Made by a program: the position numbers and the translations under genes. From Pseudomonas beijingensis (GTDB lineage: Bacteria; Pseudomonadota; Gammaproteobacteria; Pseudomonadales; Pseudomonadaceae), in NCBI RefSeq assembly GCF_030687295.1, contig NZ_CP117425.1, forward strand, positions 2,298,001-2,362,000: DNA of 64,000 bases, written 5' to 3'. This document shows positions 13,021-21,309 of this stretch, in pieces. The notes under the pieces are model-generated. The model worked only from the letters and a program-made list of their open reading frames with translations, did not search any database and was not told where the DNA came from. How positions within the stretch are numbered: position 1 is the first letter of the stretch; the number at the start of each line of letters is the position of its first letter.

Positions 13021-15600
13021 TTAGATCCGTGTCTTCAATGTATAGAGTAAATCCAGCGCCCGGCGTGGGGTCAGGTCGTCCAGATCGAGCTTGGCCAGTT
13101 CATCGAGCACCGGATGGGGCAGGCTGGCGAACAGGTCGCTTTGCTGAGGCGCGGCCGGTTTGCCTTTGGTTGGGCGCGGAGCTTCGTGAGGCAGGCTGGT
13201 GGTTTCCAAGCGGCTCAGGTGCTCACGGGCGCGGCTGATCACTTCGCTCGGCACGCCGGCCAGTTGCGCCACTGCCAGGCCGTAGCTCTGGCTGGCCGGG
13301 CCGGGCAGCACGTGGTGCAGGAATACGATGCGTTCATTGTGCTCGGTGGCATTGAGGTGAACGTTGGCCACCAGTGGCTGGCTTTCCGGCAGTACCGTCA
13401 GCTCGAAATAGTGAGTGGCGAACAACGTGTAGGCCCGCAAGTGCGCGAGGCGTTCGGCCGCAGCCCAGGCCAGGGACAAGCCGTCGAACGTACTGGTGCC
13501 GCGTCCGACTTCGTCCATCAGCACCAGGCTGCGTTCGGTGGCGTTGTGCAGGATGTTCGCGGTTTCGCTCATTTCCACCATGAACGTCGAACGCCCACCG
13601 GCCAGGTCATCGCTGGAGCCAATTCGGGTGAAAATCCGGTCCACCAGGGACAATTCGCAACTGGCCGCCGGCACGAAACTGCCGATGTGGGCCAGCAGCA
13701 CGATCAGTGCGGTCTGGCGCATGTAGGTGGATTTACCGCCCATGTTCGGACCGGTGATCACCAGCATGCGGGTGTTGTCGTCCAGGCTCAGGTCGTTGGC
13801 CACGAACGGCGTGGTCAGCACTTGCTCGACCACCGGGTGACGACCCTGGCTGATGCGCATGCACGGCTCGCTGACGAAGCGCGGGCAGTTCAGGTCCAGG
13901 TTCAGCGCGCGTTCGGCGAGGTTGCTCAGCACGTCCAGTTCCGCCAGGGCGCCGGCGGTGTCCTGCAAGGGCGGCAGTTGGCTGATCAGATCCTCGAGCA
14001 GTGCTTCATAGAGCATCTTTTCCCGAGCCAGGGCGCGGCTCTTGGCCGACAGTGCCTTGTCTTCGAACGCCTTGAGTTCCGGGGTGATGAAGCGCTCGGC
14101 GCCCTTGAGGGTCTGGCGGCGAACATAATCGGCCGGGGCTTGCTCGGCCTGCTTGCTCGGCAGTTCGATGAAGTAGCCGTGGATGCGGTTGTAGCCGACC
14201 TTTAGGTTGGCCAGGCCGGTGCGGGCTTTTTCCCGGGCTTCGAGGTCGATCAGGAACTGGCCGGCGTTCTCGCTCAGCGCTTGCAGCTCGTCGAGTTCGG
14301 CGTCGTAGCCGGTTTTCAGCACGCCACCGTCACGGATTACCGCTGGCGGGTTATCGATAATGGCTTTCTCCAGCAGCGCGGCCAGCTCCGGGTAGGTGCT
14401 GGTGGTGCGCGCCAGTTGTTGCAGGTGCGGCGCTTCCAGGTCGGTCATCGCCACCTGCAGTTCGGGCAACGCACCGAGGGCATCGCGCAGGCGGGCCAGA
14501 TCACGGGGACGGGCGTTGCGCAGGCCGATACGGGCGAGGATCCGCTCGATGTCACCGATTTCCTTGAGCTGTGGTTGTAACTGCTCGAAGCGATAACGAT
14601 CCAGCAGGCAGGTAATGGAGGACTGGCGCGCCAGCAGCACGGTCAGGTCCCGCAGCGGCCGATTCAACCAGCGGGTCAGCAGGCGGCTGCCCATGGCGGT
14701 CTGGCAGCGATCGACCACCGATTGCAAAGTGTTGTCGCGCCCGCCGGCCAGGTTGGTGTCCAGCTCCAGGTTGCGGCGGCTCGCGCCGTCCAGCACCACC
14801 GTGTCATCCAGGCGTTCGTGACGCAGGCTACGCAAGTGGGGCAGGGCGGTGCGCTGGGTTTCCTTGGCGTAGGCCAGCAGGCAACCGGCCGCGCCGATGG
14901 CCAGGGTCAGGTTCTCGCAGCCGAAACCCTTGAGATCTTGGGTGGAAAACTGCTGACAGAGACTTTTCAGCGCCGAGTCGCGCTCAAAATCCCACGGCGC
15001 CCGGCGACGCACACCACGGCGTTTTTCTGCCGGCAGGTCTTTGGGCCAGTCATCCGGGATCAGCAGTTCCACCGGATTGACCCGCTCCAGCTCCGCCAGC
15101 AGGTTTTCCCAGCCCTTGATTTCCAGCACCGAGAAATTGCCGCTGGTGATGTCCAGCACGGCCAGGCCGAACAGGCGTTCATCGCCCAGCACGGCGGCGA
15201 TCAGGTTGTCCCGGCGTTCATCCAGCAAGGCCTCGTCACTGACGGTGCCCGGGGTGATGATTCGTACGACTTGGCGTTCCACCGGCCCTTTGCTGGTGGC
15301 CGGGTCGCCGACTTGCTCGCAGATCACCACGGATTCGCCGAGCTTGACCAGCTTCGCCAGGTAACCTTCCGCTGCGTGGTAAGGAATCCCACACATCGGA
15401 ATCGCCATGCCTGCCGATTGCCCACGTGCCGTCAGGGTGATGTCCAATAGCTTGGCGGCTTTCTTCGCGTCCTCGTAGAAGATCTCGTAGAAGTCGCCCA
15501 TGCGGTAGAACATCAGCTGATCGGGGTGCTGGTTCTTCAGGCGCCAGTATTGCTGCATCATCGGCGTGTGGGAGGACAGGTCGTTCACGGCTGTATTCAT
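13021..15600 (-). CDS. mutS: DNA mismatch repair protein MutS
   Basis: Recognises mismatches and small loops and starts methyl-independent repair with MutL. The product is 859 residues from [13 protein letters not shown]; 16 extra upstream codons in the open frame are disregarded. The mismatch-wedge motif GDFYEIF is near residues 35-41 (Phe37, Glu39). The ATPase has Walker [10 protein letters not shown] and the [12 protein letters not shown]alker B/signature segment. The C-terminus ends after a short beta-clamp/tetramer region. In the P. fluorescens group, tailocin clusters commonly lie between mutS and cinA, as here. Confidence 0.97.
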   Translation of the reverse strand: MNTAVNDLSSHTPMMQQYWRLKNQHPDQLMFYRMGDFYEIFYEDAKKAAKLLDITLTARGQSAGMAIPMCGIPYHAAEGYLAKLVKLGESVVICEQVGDPATSKGPVERQVVRIITPGTVSDEALLDERRDNLIAAVLGDERLFGLAVLDITSGNFSVLEIKGWENLLAELERVNPVELLIPDDWPKDLPAEKRRGVRRRAPWDFERDSALKSLCQQFSTQDLKGFGCENLTLAIGAAGCLLAYAKETQRTALPHLRSLRHERLDDTVVLDGASRRNLELDTNLAGGRDNTLQSVVDRCQTAMGSRLLTRWLNRPLRDLTVLLARQSSITCLLDRYRFEQLQPQLKEIGDIERILARIGLRNARPRDLARLRDALGALPELQVAMTDLEAPHLQQLARTTSTYPELAALLEKAIIDNPPAVIRDGGVLKTGYDAELDELQALSENAGQFLIDLEAREKARTGLANLKVGYNRIHGYFIELPSKQAEQAPADYVRRQTLKGAERFITPELKAFEDKALSAKSRALAREKMLYEALLEDLISQLPPLQDTAGALAELDVLSNLAERALNLDLNCPRFVSEPCMRISQGRHPVVEQVLTTPFVANDLSLDDNTRMLVITGPNMGGKSTYMRQTALIVLLAHIGSFVPAASCELSLVDRIFTRIGSSDDLAGGRSTFMVEMSETANILHNATERSLVLMDEVGRGTSTFDGLSLAWAAAERLAHLRAYTLFATHYFELTVLPESQPLVANVHLNATEHNERIVFLHHVLPGPASQSYGLAVAQLAGVPSEVISRAREHLSRLETTSLPHEAPRPTKGKPAAPQQSDLFASLPHPVLDELAKLDLDDLTPRRALDLLYTLKTRI

Positions 15601-15746
15601 GGGTGTCAGGGAAGCTCGTTGAAAGGTGTGGGGCAAAAGGAGGGGCATTGGCCCGGCTTTTCCGCGATGGGCGCAAGGTTAACATGGGCGGTCTGGTGCT
15701 ACTCATATGTGAGTGGTTTTTGGGACTTTGGTGTATATGGGATTGA

Positions 15747-15830
15747 GTGCATATCCGTTGCTACGGTAACGGCTGCTGGCGGTTCCGCCCTTACGGCGGC
15801 TCACTTTTGAGAAGCGCAAAAGTAAGCAAA
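15747..15830 (+). repeat. Long repeat, copy C, left part (interrupted)
   Basis: Matches the first 80 or so bases of copies A and B (ATATCCGTT...GGTTCCGCCCTTACGGCGG...CAAAAGTAAGCAAA). It stops where the insertion sequence begins; the rest of the copy resumes at about 17174. Confidence 0.8.
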
Positions 15831-15844
15831 TGTATGGTCAGCCC

Positions 15845-16071
15845 ATCTCCTGCAACCACGGGCGATGAGCGGTAAAGCATGCTTGCACTAATGTATCCGG
15901 GCTCCTAGTCGGCAATTTGCCGCCTGGCCCTTGATGAGTAGTCGCTCCTGCCTGTCCTTGAAAAACGCTTCAGCTTCGAAAGCTGTTTTGCTTACCAGGT
16001 TCTCAGGCAGGATTTGAGCTGTTTATCGTCATCATCGCTGTCGTCGCAAAAGCCGGTAGTGTGGGTTTCGG
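15845..16071 (-). other. Non-coding end of the IS, candidate bridge-RNA locus
   Basis: About 227 bases between the transposase stop and the left subterminal repeat hold no gene. In IS1111-group elements the bridge RNA that guides target choice is encoded downstream of the recombinase, which is this side. Placement is from family knowledge; I have not folded the RNA. Confidence 0.4.
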
Positions 16072-17094
16072 TCAAGCCCTGGACTGGGTGTTGTAGCTTC
16101 CTCCGTGAACTAAAACGGCCCACACGATTCTTGCCAACTTATTGGCTAGGGCGCAGGCGACCTTGTTTGGATGTTTTCGTGTCAGCAAGTCCCTGCACCA
16201 ACTTCCCAGAGCATCATTGCGCTTGTCGATGCGCACCAGGACCGCCCGAGAGCCTTGAACCATCAGCTTTCGAAGGTATTTATCACCTCGCTTACTGATG
16301 TTCAAAAGGACTGTTTGATCACCCGTTGAATACTGCCTCGGCACCAGGCCCAATGAAGCGGCGAAGTCTCGCGCTGAGCGAAAATTGGAAGCGTCCCCGA
16401 TGTCGGCCAGCAGCGCACTAGCGATGATTGGGCCGATGCCGGGGATGCTCATCAGCCGGGTTCCCGCGTCATCAGCACCCACCTGCTCTTTAATCGTACG
16501 ATCAACCGCCTTGATTTCGTCGGTGAGCCGTTTGGTCTCTTCTGCCAAATGCTCAATGAAGTCCTTCAACTGTTGCGGCAAGTCTGCGGCCGGGTCGTCC
16601 AAAATTTGATGAATCTGATTCATCGCAGCTTTTGTCGCAGGTAACTCAATTCCGAACTCAAGCAAGAACCCGTGAATGCGATTGATTGTTTGAGTCCTCT
16701 GGACGATTAAGGCTTCGCGAAGACGATGTTGCGTCGATAGAAGCTGTTGCTCAACAGTCTTGATGGCAACGTAGTGTGTCCTGGGACGGGAGGCAGCTTC
16801 GCAGATGGCCTCAGCGTCGATGTAGTCGTTTTTATTGCCTCTGACGTAGGGTTTCACATGCTGCGGGGCAATCAATTTCACTTGATGGCCGAAGGATCTG
16901 AGCTTCCTTGCGAGCCAGTGTGAACCGCCGCATGACTCCATCACTATGGTGCAGGGTTCGAGCTTTGCAGCGAACTCAAGTAGCCGCTTACGATTGAATT
17001 TTTTGCGTAGGACTTCCTTGCCTTTGGCGTCGTGCCCTACGAGATGGAAGGTGTGTTTCCCGATATCCAGGCCGATTAGCTTCAAGGGTTCCAT
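16072..17094 (-). CDS. IS110-family transposase (DEDD serine recombinase)
   Basis: A 340-residue IS110/IS1111-type recombinase. The N-terminal RuvC-like DEDD domain shows Asp10 (LIGLDIGKHTF), Glu53 (VMESCGG), Asp90 and Asp93 (NDYIDAEA). A helical middle follows, then the Transposase_20 region with SIPGIGPIIASALLADIGD and GLVPRQYSTGDQT near 215-260 and the QGSRAVLVRI segment that should contain the catalytic serine. Length is normal and the frame is intact, so the element could be active. It lies inside subterminal inverted repeats and within a repeated sequence. Confidence 0.93.
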   Translation of the reverse strand: MEPLKLIGLDIGKHTFHLVGHDAKGKEVLRKKFNRKRLLEFAAKLEPCTIVMESCGGSHWLARKLRSFGHQVKLIAPQHVKPYVRGNKNDYIDAEAICEAASRPRTHYVAIKTVEQQLLSTQHRLREALIVQRTQTINRIHGFLLEFGIELPATKAAMNQIHQILDDPAADLPQQLKDFIEHLAEETKRLTDEIKAVDRTIKEQVGADDAGTRLMSIPGIGPIIASALLADIGDASNFRSARDFAASLGLVPRQYSTGDQTVLLNISKRGDKYLRKLMVQGSRAVLVRIDKRNDALGSWCRDLLTRKHPNKVACALANKLARIVWAVLVHGGSYNTQSRA

Positions 17095-17173
17095 GAGAGG
17101 TCTCCTTCAGGTAAGTGAGAGCCCCGGTCAGTTTAGATTTACCGGGACTCCCACACGGGCTGACCATCTCATT

Positions 17174-17420
17174 AACGCTTTTTGCCCCACCACTCGGTGC
17201 CTCGCCTAGGCTCGGCATGCCTGAACGAAGGCATTGCTCCGTGGGCCGCCGCGAAGGGCCATCCATGGCCCAGCGCGGCTAACCCGGCATCCATGCCGGG
17301 TTGCCCACTGCGCAATACCTTCGTTCAGCCAGCGTGGTTAACGGGGCGCCGAGATCAACGTCCACCCCGAGGCGGCCTGATAGCCGACCTGGTTCCTGGT
17401 GGGACCGCGTTCCCCCTGTG
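17174..17420 (+). repeat. Long repeat, copy C, right part
   Basis: Resumes after the insertion sequence with AACGCTTTTTGCCCCACC and matches copies A and B to the terminal CCCTGTGG, again fused directly to a REP sequence. Confidence 0.85.
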
Positions 17421-17578
17421 GGAGCGGGCTTGCTCGCGAAAGCGGCCCTGACAGCCGGCCTGTCTCTCGGGTTGTACCCCGATCCAATTGTGGGAGCGAG
17501 CTTGCTCGCGATGACGGCAGCCAGTACAACTTGGTTGTAACTGGACTACCGCTATCGCGAGCAAGCTCGTTCCCACAT
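17417..17578. repeat. REP singlet plus REPIN
   Basis: A REP variant (GGGAGCGGGCTTGCTCGCGA) at about 17420-17440 is followed by a full inverted pair at 17488-17578. Confidence 0.8.
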
Positions 17579-17623
17579 GGGGTAGTCGGGCTTCTCTTAG
17601 GTCTCGGCTTGCATCATGAGTGC

Positions 17624-17977
17624 CTACCTCACCTCAACCACATCCAACGCCCGATTCGCCAGCAACTGGCTCAGCTCGATCATCTGCTGGACCCCCAGCG
17701 CGATATTCCGTCGCGAGCCCTTCAGGTCGAATGCCAGGTCGCTGACCATGGCGTTGGCCGAGGCCAGGGTTTCGCTGAGGTTGGCGAGCAGGCATTCGGC
17801 GTCGATGTTAGGGGCGATGATGAAAAGGGTGTCGGGTTTGTCAGAGGTTTCCTTGTCGGTTTTCGGCTTGAGGTAATAGTCCAGGGCGCGGGTGGCCGCG
17901 TCGTCGAGTTTTTTTGCGTTGGCCGATTGGCTGCGGGAGACGTGATCGTCTGGGGGATTTTGCGTGTTCTTCGGCAT
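17624..17977 (-). CDS. Small Pseudomonas protein of the DUF6124 (DUF3077-like) type
   Basis: A 117-residue cytoplasmic protein from MPKNTQNPPDDH. It has a Lys/Asp-rich N-terminus, then ATRALDYYLKP and an acidic helical part LLANLSETLASANAMVSDLAFDL, ending LSQLLANRALDVVEV. Many fluorescent pseudomonads carry several such paralogues, often in accessory regions; their role is not known to me. The start at 17977 is chosen over one ten codons upstream by resemblance to family members. It stands alone between a REP cluster and the tailocin repressor. Confidence 0.7.
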   Translation of the reverse strand: MPKNTQNPPDDHVSRSQSANAKKLDDAATRALDYYLKPKTDKETSDKPDTLFIIAPNIDAECLLANLSETLASANAMVSDLAFDLKGSRRNIALGVQQMIELSQLLANRALDVVEVR

Positions 17978-18534
17978 TCTATTGGATCCTTGAAGTTGAG
18001 CCACCACTCACTCGCGACTAAACGAGGGGTGGCAGCTGTACGCAGGTTAGTCGACCGGGGATCCAAGAAACCGGCGCGCCCGAGGGCGCCCTGCGCACAA
18101 CTACCATCAAGTGCAGGAATAGAAGTACCTGACTGAATGGAGCAATGAGCACCTTGGAATACCGAGCGACTAAACCCGATCACTGATGGGCAGTGACAGG
18201 ATCAAAAGTACCGATGGGCCCCAAGGCGGACAAGCCGGCGGATTCTGGCGTAGTTGTAGGCAGAGGCGCAAGAAAACGTAGCCTTGCGTCGCACATTTGA
18301 AGGACGGACTTGGAGCCTTTTCCTAGGGACGTGTAGGGCGAATTCCCCATGTGATCAGCAGGGGCATCAGATATGGAGTCAAGCTCCTGTGGCGAGGGGA
18401 TTTATCCCCGTTGGGCTGCGTAGCAGCCCCTAAGTGGCTAGTGCACCTTGGGGTGGAATTTAGGACCGCTTCGCGCCCCAGCGGGGATAAATCCCCTCAC
18501 CACAGTGAATCAAATGAGGCTTAAGTGAGGCGTA
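17978..18534. other. Intergenic region with one REP-like inverted repeat
   Basis: No convincing gene. An inverted repeat of a third REP-like family lies at 18388-18505: TGTGGCGAGGGGATTTATCC and its complement enclose a GGGCTGCGTAGCAGCCC hairpin. The rest (18000-18380) shows no open frame with a ribosome site and no structure I recognise. Confidence 0.6.
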
Positions 18535-18550
18535 TTGCATATTTATGCAA
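18535..18550. promoter_or_regulatory. Palindromic operator upstream of the tailocin repressor
   Basis: Perfect palindrome TTGCAT-ATTT-ATGCAA, 35 bases before the repressor ATG. The same GCAT half-sites recur in the divergent structural promoter region at 19418-19486, so it is probably an autoregulatory site. Confidence 0.6.
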
Positions 18551-18585
18551 AACAGCATTTGTCTTCCGCAAAAAGAACAAGCATC

Positions 18586-19329
18586 ATGCGCGTTATGCAA
18601 AAACGCAACGTTTCTACCGTATTAAGAGCATTGCTCGATCAGCACGGGATCTCCCCCACGGAGCTTCACCGGCGTACCGGCGTGCCTCAGTCCACCCTCT
18701 CGCGGATCCTCAGCGGCAAGATTGTCGATCCTTCGGATAAACACATCTCGAAGATCGCCGAATACTTCGCCGTGAGCACCGACCAGTTGCGCGGGCGCGC
18801 GGACGTTGGGCCCGCTGGCAATGCCCGCCGCGACGAGCCGCATTCCGAACTCAAGGACATAAGCCTGTGGGACGACGAAACACCCGTCGAAGAAGACGAA
18901 GTGTCGGTCCCTTTTCTGCGCGAGGTTGAATTGGCTGCTGGATCAGGAAGATTCGTCATCGAGGAAAGCGAGCGCTCCAGCCTGCGCTTTGGCAAGCGCA
19001 GCCTGCGCCATAACGGCGTGCAGTTCGACCAGGCCAAATGCGTGACCGTTCGCGGCAACAGCATGTTGCCGGTGCTGCGAGACGGCGCCACGGTCGGGGT
19101 CAACGCAGGCAAGTGCGGTATCGGCGACATCGTCGACGGTGATCTCTACGCCATCAACCACAACGGCCAACTGCGGGTGAAGCAGCTTTATCGCCTGCCC
19201 ACCGGCATCCGCCTGCGCAGCTTCAACCGCGATGAACATCCGGACGAGGACTACACGTTCCAGGAAATGCAGGACGAGCAAATCGTCATCCTCGGCCACG
19301 TCTTCTGGTGGGGCATGTACGCCCGCTAA
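18586..19329 (+). CDS. prtR: LexA/CI-like self-cleaving repressor of the tailocin cluster (PrtR-like)
   Basis: A 247-residue repressor. The N-terminal Cro/CI-type helix-turn-helix is at about residues 22-45 (ISPTELHRRTGVPQSTLSRI). The C-terminal S24 peptidase domain has a likely Ala118-Gly119 cleavage bond in VELAAGSGRF, catalytic Ser159 (VRGNSMLP) and Lys199 (RVKQLYRL). This is how RecA activated by DNA damage would relieve repression of the tailocin, as for PrtR of P. aeruginosa pyocins. ATG 18586 is preferred; 18595 is a close alternative. There is no prtN activator gene in the window, so the repressor probably acts directly on the structural promoter. Confidence 0.9.
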   Translation: MRVMQKRNVSTVLRALLDQHGISPTELHRRTGVPQSTLSRILSGKIVDPSDKHISKIAEYFAVSTDQLRGRADVGPAGNARRDEPHSELKDISLWDDETPVEEDEVSVPFLREVELAAGSGRFVIEESERSSLRFGKRSLRHNGVQFDQAKCVTVRGNSMLPVLRDGATVGVNAGKCGIGDIVDGDLYAINHNGQLRVKQLYRLPTGIRLRSFNRDEHPDEDYTFQEMQDEQIVILGHVFWWGMYAR

Positions 19330-19346
19330 CCCCTGCGCTGTCAGAT

Positions 19347-19374
19347 AAAACCCGCCGCCGTGCGGGTTTTTTTT
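19347..19374 (+). terminator. Terminator of the repressor gene
   Basis: An AAAACCCGC...GCGGGTTTT hairpin with eight T residues lies 18 bases after the repressor stop. Confidence 0.85.
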
Positions 19375-19417
19375 CGCCTCCTGAAAACCCATAGCCCCTT
19401 TGTTTACGAGGGGTTCA

Positions 19418-19489
19418 TGCATTCGTGCATTCGTTGCGCATAAATAAATGCATTAACGCATTGACTGTATATGCATACATGCATATTCT
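19418..19489 (+). promoter_or_regulatory. Tailocin structural promoter overlapped by ATGCAT operators
   Basis: A TTGACT -35 (19461-19466), 17-base spacer and TATTCT -10 (19484-19489) form a good sigma-70 promoter. A perfect palindrome ATATGCAT-AC-ATGCATAT (19469-19486) fills the spacer and -10. Upstream are AATGC-N6-GCATT (19447-19462) and further TGCATT/GCAT copies from 19418. The layout suggests several repressor-binding sites. Confidence 0.75.
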
Positions 19490-19663
19490 GTGTCCAAGCC
19501 GCTCGACAAAGCGGCTGGCAACAAAGCTCTTTAGTTCCATCAACAGGCAGCGATGAACCGGCCTTAACGGTTCAGAGGGTTGGCAACTGACCCGGGTGTG
19601 CAGCGTAAAGCACCAGAAGCAGTTATCCGGCGGGCAGGGACCGCGGCCGGAGGAACAATTTGA

Positions 19664-19747
19664 ATGGATCCGTACCGCGCCAGTCGCGCCGAAAGATCAA
19701 CTTTCTTCTGGCCATTGGTCAAGGAAAACGAAGGAACGCATTACTGA
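19664..19747 (+). CDS. Possible 27-residue leader peptide
   Basis: An ATG ten bases after a GGAGG site opens 27 codons (begins MDPYRASRAER, ends NEGTHY) and stops exactly at the foot of the terminator hairpin. A shrunken copy of the same surroundings occurs at 21767-21822. I do not recognise the peptide. It may be a leader that influences the terminator, or a remnant of a lost gene. Confidence 0.3.
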   Translation: MDPYRASRAERSTFFWPLVKENEGTHY

Positions 19748-19775
19748 AAAGCCCGGTTCGTTGCCGGGCTTTTTG
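19747..19775 (+). terminator. Intrinsic terminator before the first tailocin gene
   Basis: AAAAGCCCGG-TTCGTTG-CCGGGCTTTTT. The surrounding text (GCATTACTGAAAAGCC ... GGGCTTTTTGGAATGCCT) is repeated around 21776-21822. Confidence 0.85.
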
Positions 19776-19841
19776 GAATGCCTACCTGAAGCAGGCAGAT
19801 CGAAGAGTGCCGGAGTACCGGCAATCAATAAGGATATAAGC

Positions 19842-20261
19842 ATGAAAAAATACGCACGCGTTGTGGACGGTAAAGTCGACAACATCTACGAAACCGTCAA
19901 CCCGATCTCTGAGGAATTCCCGGCAGACCAACTTTGGATTGACGTTACCGGCAGTTCCAGCACCGAAGTCGATTATGACTACAACGCAGTCAACACTGAT
20001 GGGATCTGGTCGTTTAACTCCGGTTTCCCGTGGCCACAGACTGCACTCGCAGAGCAGATGCGTAATGAAAAAGCCAGGCGGCTCGACAGCGTCATGACCC
20101 GCGTGGCGTCTTCGGGATTGCAATTCAAAGTCGATCTGGGCGTCGCTACCGCTGCCGAGCAGGCTTACTTGATTGCCTTCAAGGAGTATTGCGTCGCCTT
20201 CACTCAGGTCAACAAACAACCCGCTTTTCCTCTGAGCATTGTTTGGCCAGAGTTGCCCTAG
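19842..20261 (+). CDS. Tail fibre assembly-type protein (Tfa-like)
   Basis: A 139-residue protein beginning MKKYARVVDGKVDNIYETV and ending with a helical segment EQAYLIAFKEYCVAFTQVNK and a Pro-rich WPELP tail. This resembles phage tail fibre assembly chaperones, which help fold or attach receptor-binding fibres. It has a GGAT ribosome site eight bases upstream. Oddly, it lies 7 kb from the fibre gene (27141) and before the holin, while a second assembly-type protein follows the fibre. It may serve another fibre, be a relic, or be shared. Function is inferred from weak similarity only. Confidence 0.6.
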   Translation: MKKYARVVDGKVDNIYETVNPISEEFPADQLWIDVTGSSSTEVDYDYNAVNTDGIWSFNSGFPWPQTALAEQMRNEKARRLDSVMTRVASSGLQFKVDLGVATAAEQAYLIAFKEYCVAFTQVNKQPAFPLSIVWPELP

Positions 20262-20276
20262 CGGAGTGTCTTTTTG

Positions 20277-20305
20277 AAAAGCCCGGTGCAGTGCTGGGCT
20301 TTTTT
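20277..20305 (+). terminator. Terminator after the Tfa-like gene
   Basis: AAAAGCCCGG...TGGGCTTTTTT hairpin, 15 bases after the stop. Confidence 0.8.
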
Positions 20306-20322
20306 CACGGCCTTCCAAAGCT

Positions 20323-20406
20323 CCCAGGAAGCGGACGTGACAAACGAGCAACAAGCGTTGCTGGACATGCCGATCTGACTGGTCATGGTGCTCGCTCTGG
20401 TGGGGG
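20323..20406 (+). pseudogene. Remnant of the holin gene start (left direct repeat)
   Basis: About 84 bases match 23082-23168, the upstream region and first 23 codons of the holin gene, with about eight substitutions. The start is GTG at 20337 in place of ATG, and codon 14 is TGA (20376-20378) in place of the Trp codon TGG. After the break the DNA runs into the first Com-like gene. It marks the left edge of the cargo block. Confidence 0.9.
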
Positions 20407-20556
20407 GCGCGCCGCCAATGGGAGGGCTTTCGATGCTGAAGGATTTCAGATGCGGTCACTGCAAAAGACTTCTGGCCCGCATGGGCGAGAACACCGAACT
20501 CCAGATCAAGTGTTCCCGATGCGGAACGTTGAATCATGTGAAGGCCGTTGAGCCTC
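20406..20556 (+). repeat. Com-gene direct repeat, copy 1
   Basis: About 150 bases from GCGCCGCCAATGGGAGGG to past GAGCCTCGAGT are nearly identical to 21837-21982. The repeat covers the ribosome site and most of the Com-like gene. A one-base length difference near the end (GCCGTTGAGCC versus GCCGCGAGCC) puts the two C-termini in different frames. Confidence 0.9.
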
Positions 20557-20615
20557 GAGTGAACGCCAGCGAGCGAACAGCGTGCGGAATAGACCCTGCA
20601 CCCCGTACTCAATGA
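20433..20615 (+). CDS. Com-like zinc-finger regulator 1
   Basis: A 60-residue protein from ATG 20433, 7 bases after a GGAGGG site. Two CxxC pairs (FRCGHC near residues 6-9 and KCSRC near 27-30) form a zinc finger, as in phage Mu Com, a 62-residue activator of mom translation. The frame is open further upstream through the holin remnant, but that part has no homology to Com. The next gene, an exported protein, starts 20 bases after the stop. By analogy it may activate translation of the cargo gene; this is inference. Confidence 0.8.
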   Translation: MLKDFRCGHCKRLLARMGENTELQIKCSRCGTLNHVKAVEPRVNASERTACGIDPAPRTQ

Positions 20616-20635
20616 CATTCATCGAGGTAAGAAAA

Positions 20636-21280
20636 ATGAAATTGCTCAAAAAAATCCTGCTGGCGACTGCCTTTCTGTCGTCCTTCGTATCCCTGAACGG
20701 TTGGGCTGATACGGCGATGTCGTGGAACCTGGCCCGGGACATGTACCTGATGACCGAAGCCGCACCGGCCGGTTCGCCCTGGTCGTTCATGCAAAACAAA
20801 TCGGGGGTGAACGGCTCGGCCAACTACACGCTCTTTCCGTCGTTTCAGGCTGGGGTATGTAATGGCAAGCCAACCACCTGCTGGCGTGACGATGCGACGG
20901 CTGCTTGGATCTCTATTCCAAATGAAAGCTTCACCTTCACCGGCTCAGGCACCAGTTTCGTGTTCAAGCAGGGTGACGTGGCCACGCATCCGGGCACCAA
21001 CAGCCAGAGCATCTTCCGCTGGGCCAGTCCTGTCACCGGCAATATCAACGTGCTGGGGCGGGTCAATGACCTGCATAACGCCTGCGGGGATGGTGTTGGC
21101 TGGTCGCTGAACCTGGGCGACACCGTGCTCCAGTCCGGGAGCCTGGTAAACGGCGGCAGCACTACCTTCATGTTGAACAGCGTCGCAGTCACGCCGACGT
21201 CTTTGCTTTATCTGGTCATCGACAGAAAGGCTAACAACTCTTGCGACGCGACCAGTGTGGACATGCTGATTACTCGCTAA
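20636..21280 (+). CDS. Exported protein of unknown function (cargo module 1, first gene)
   Basis: 214 residues with a clear Sec signal (MKLLKKILLATAFLSSF... cleavage after GWA near residue 24). The mature part of about 190 residues is rich in Ser, Thr, Gly and aromatic residues, with two separated Cys pairs (VCNGKPTTCW; LHNACGD...NSCDAT), and looks like a beta-sandwich. I recognise no catalytic motif or named family. A GAGGT ribosome site precedes the start. It lies between Com-like 1 and a second exported protein, inside the tailocin cargo block. A lectin-like or protective role would be guesswork. Confidence 0.75.
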   Translation: MKLLKKILLATAFLSSFVSLNGWADTAMSWNLARDMYLMTEAAPAGSPWSFMQNKSGVNGSANYTLFPSFQAGVCNGKPTTCWRDDATAAWISIPNESFTFTGSGTSFVFKQGDVATHPGTNSQSIFRWASPVTGNINVLGRVNDLHNACGDGVGWSLNLGDTVLQSGSLVNGGSTTFMLNSVAVTPTSLLYLVIDRKANNSCDATSVDMLITR

Positions 21281-21309
21281 GAACCTATTTAGCTAAAGGA
21301 AGTAAACCA

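Larger units (their letters stand above)
15831..17173 (-). mobile_element. IS110-family (IS1111-group) insertion sequence
   Basis: About 1.34 kb with one transposase gene on the minus strand. Subterminal 11-bp inverted repeats ATGGTCAGCCC (15834-15844) and GGGCTGACCAT (17157-17167) lie a few bases inside the ends, as in the IS1111 group. The element interrupts long-repeat copy C: flanks CAAAAGTAAGCAAA and AACGCTTTTTGCCCC join to match copies A and B. The outer boundaries are accurate to a few bases only. No clear target duplication is seen, as expected for the family. Confidence 0.85.
19490..19841 (+). other. Long leader of the tailocin transcript with an early terminator
   Basis: About 350 bases separate the promoter from the first clear gene. 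It holds an AGCCGCT...AGCGGCT hairpin at about 19498-19519, a very short open frame at 19664-19747, and a complete intrinsic terminator at 19747-19775. Nothing else is recognised. Confidence 0.5.

Noticed and set aside
13114..14205. 363-codon frame antisense to mutS
   Set aside because: His/Gln/Gly-rich shadow composition, no start signal.
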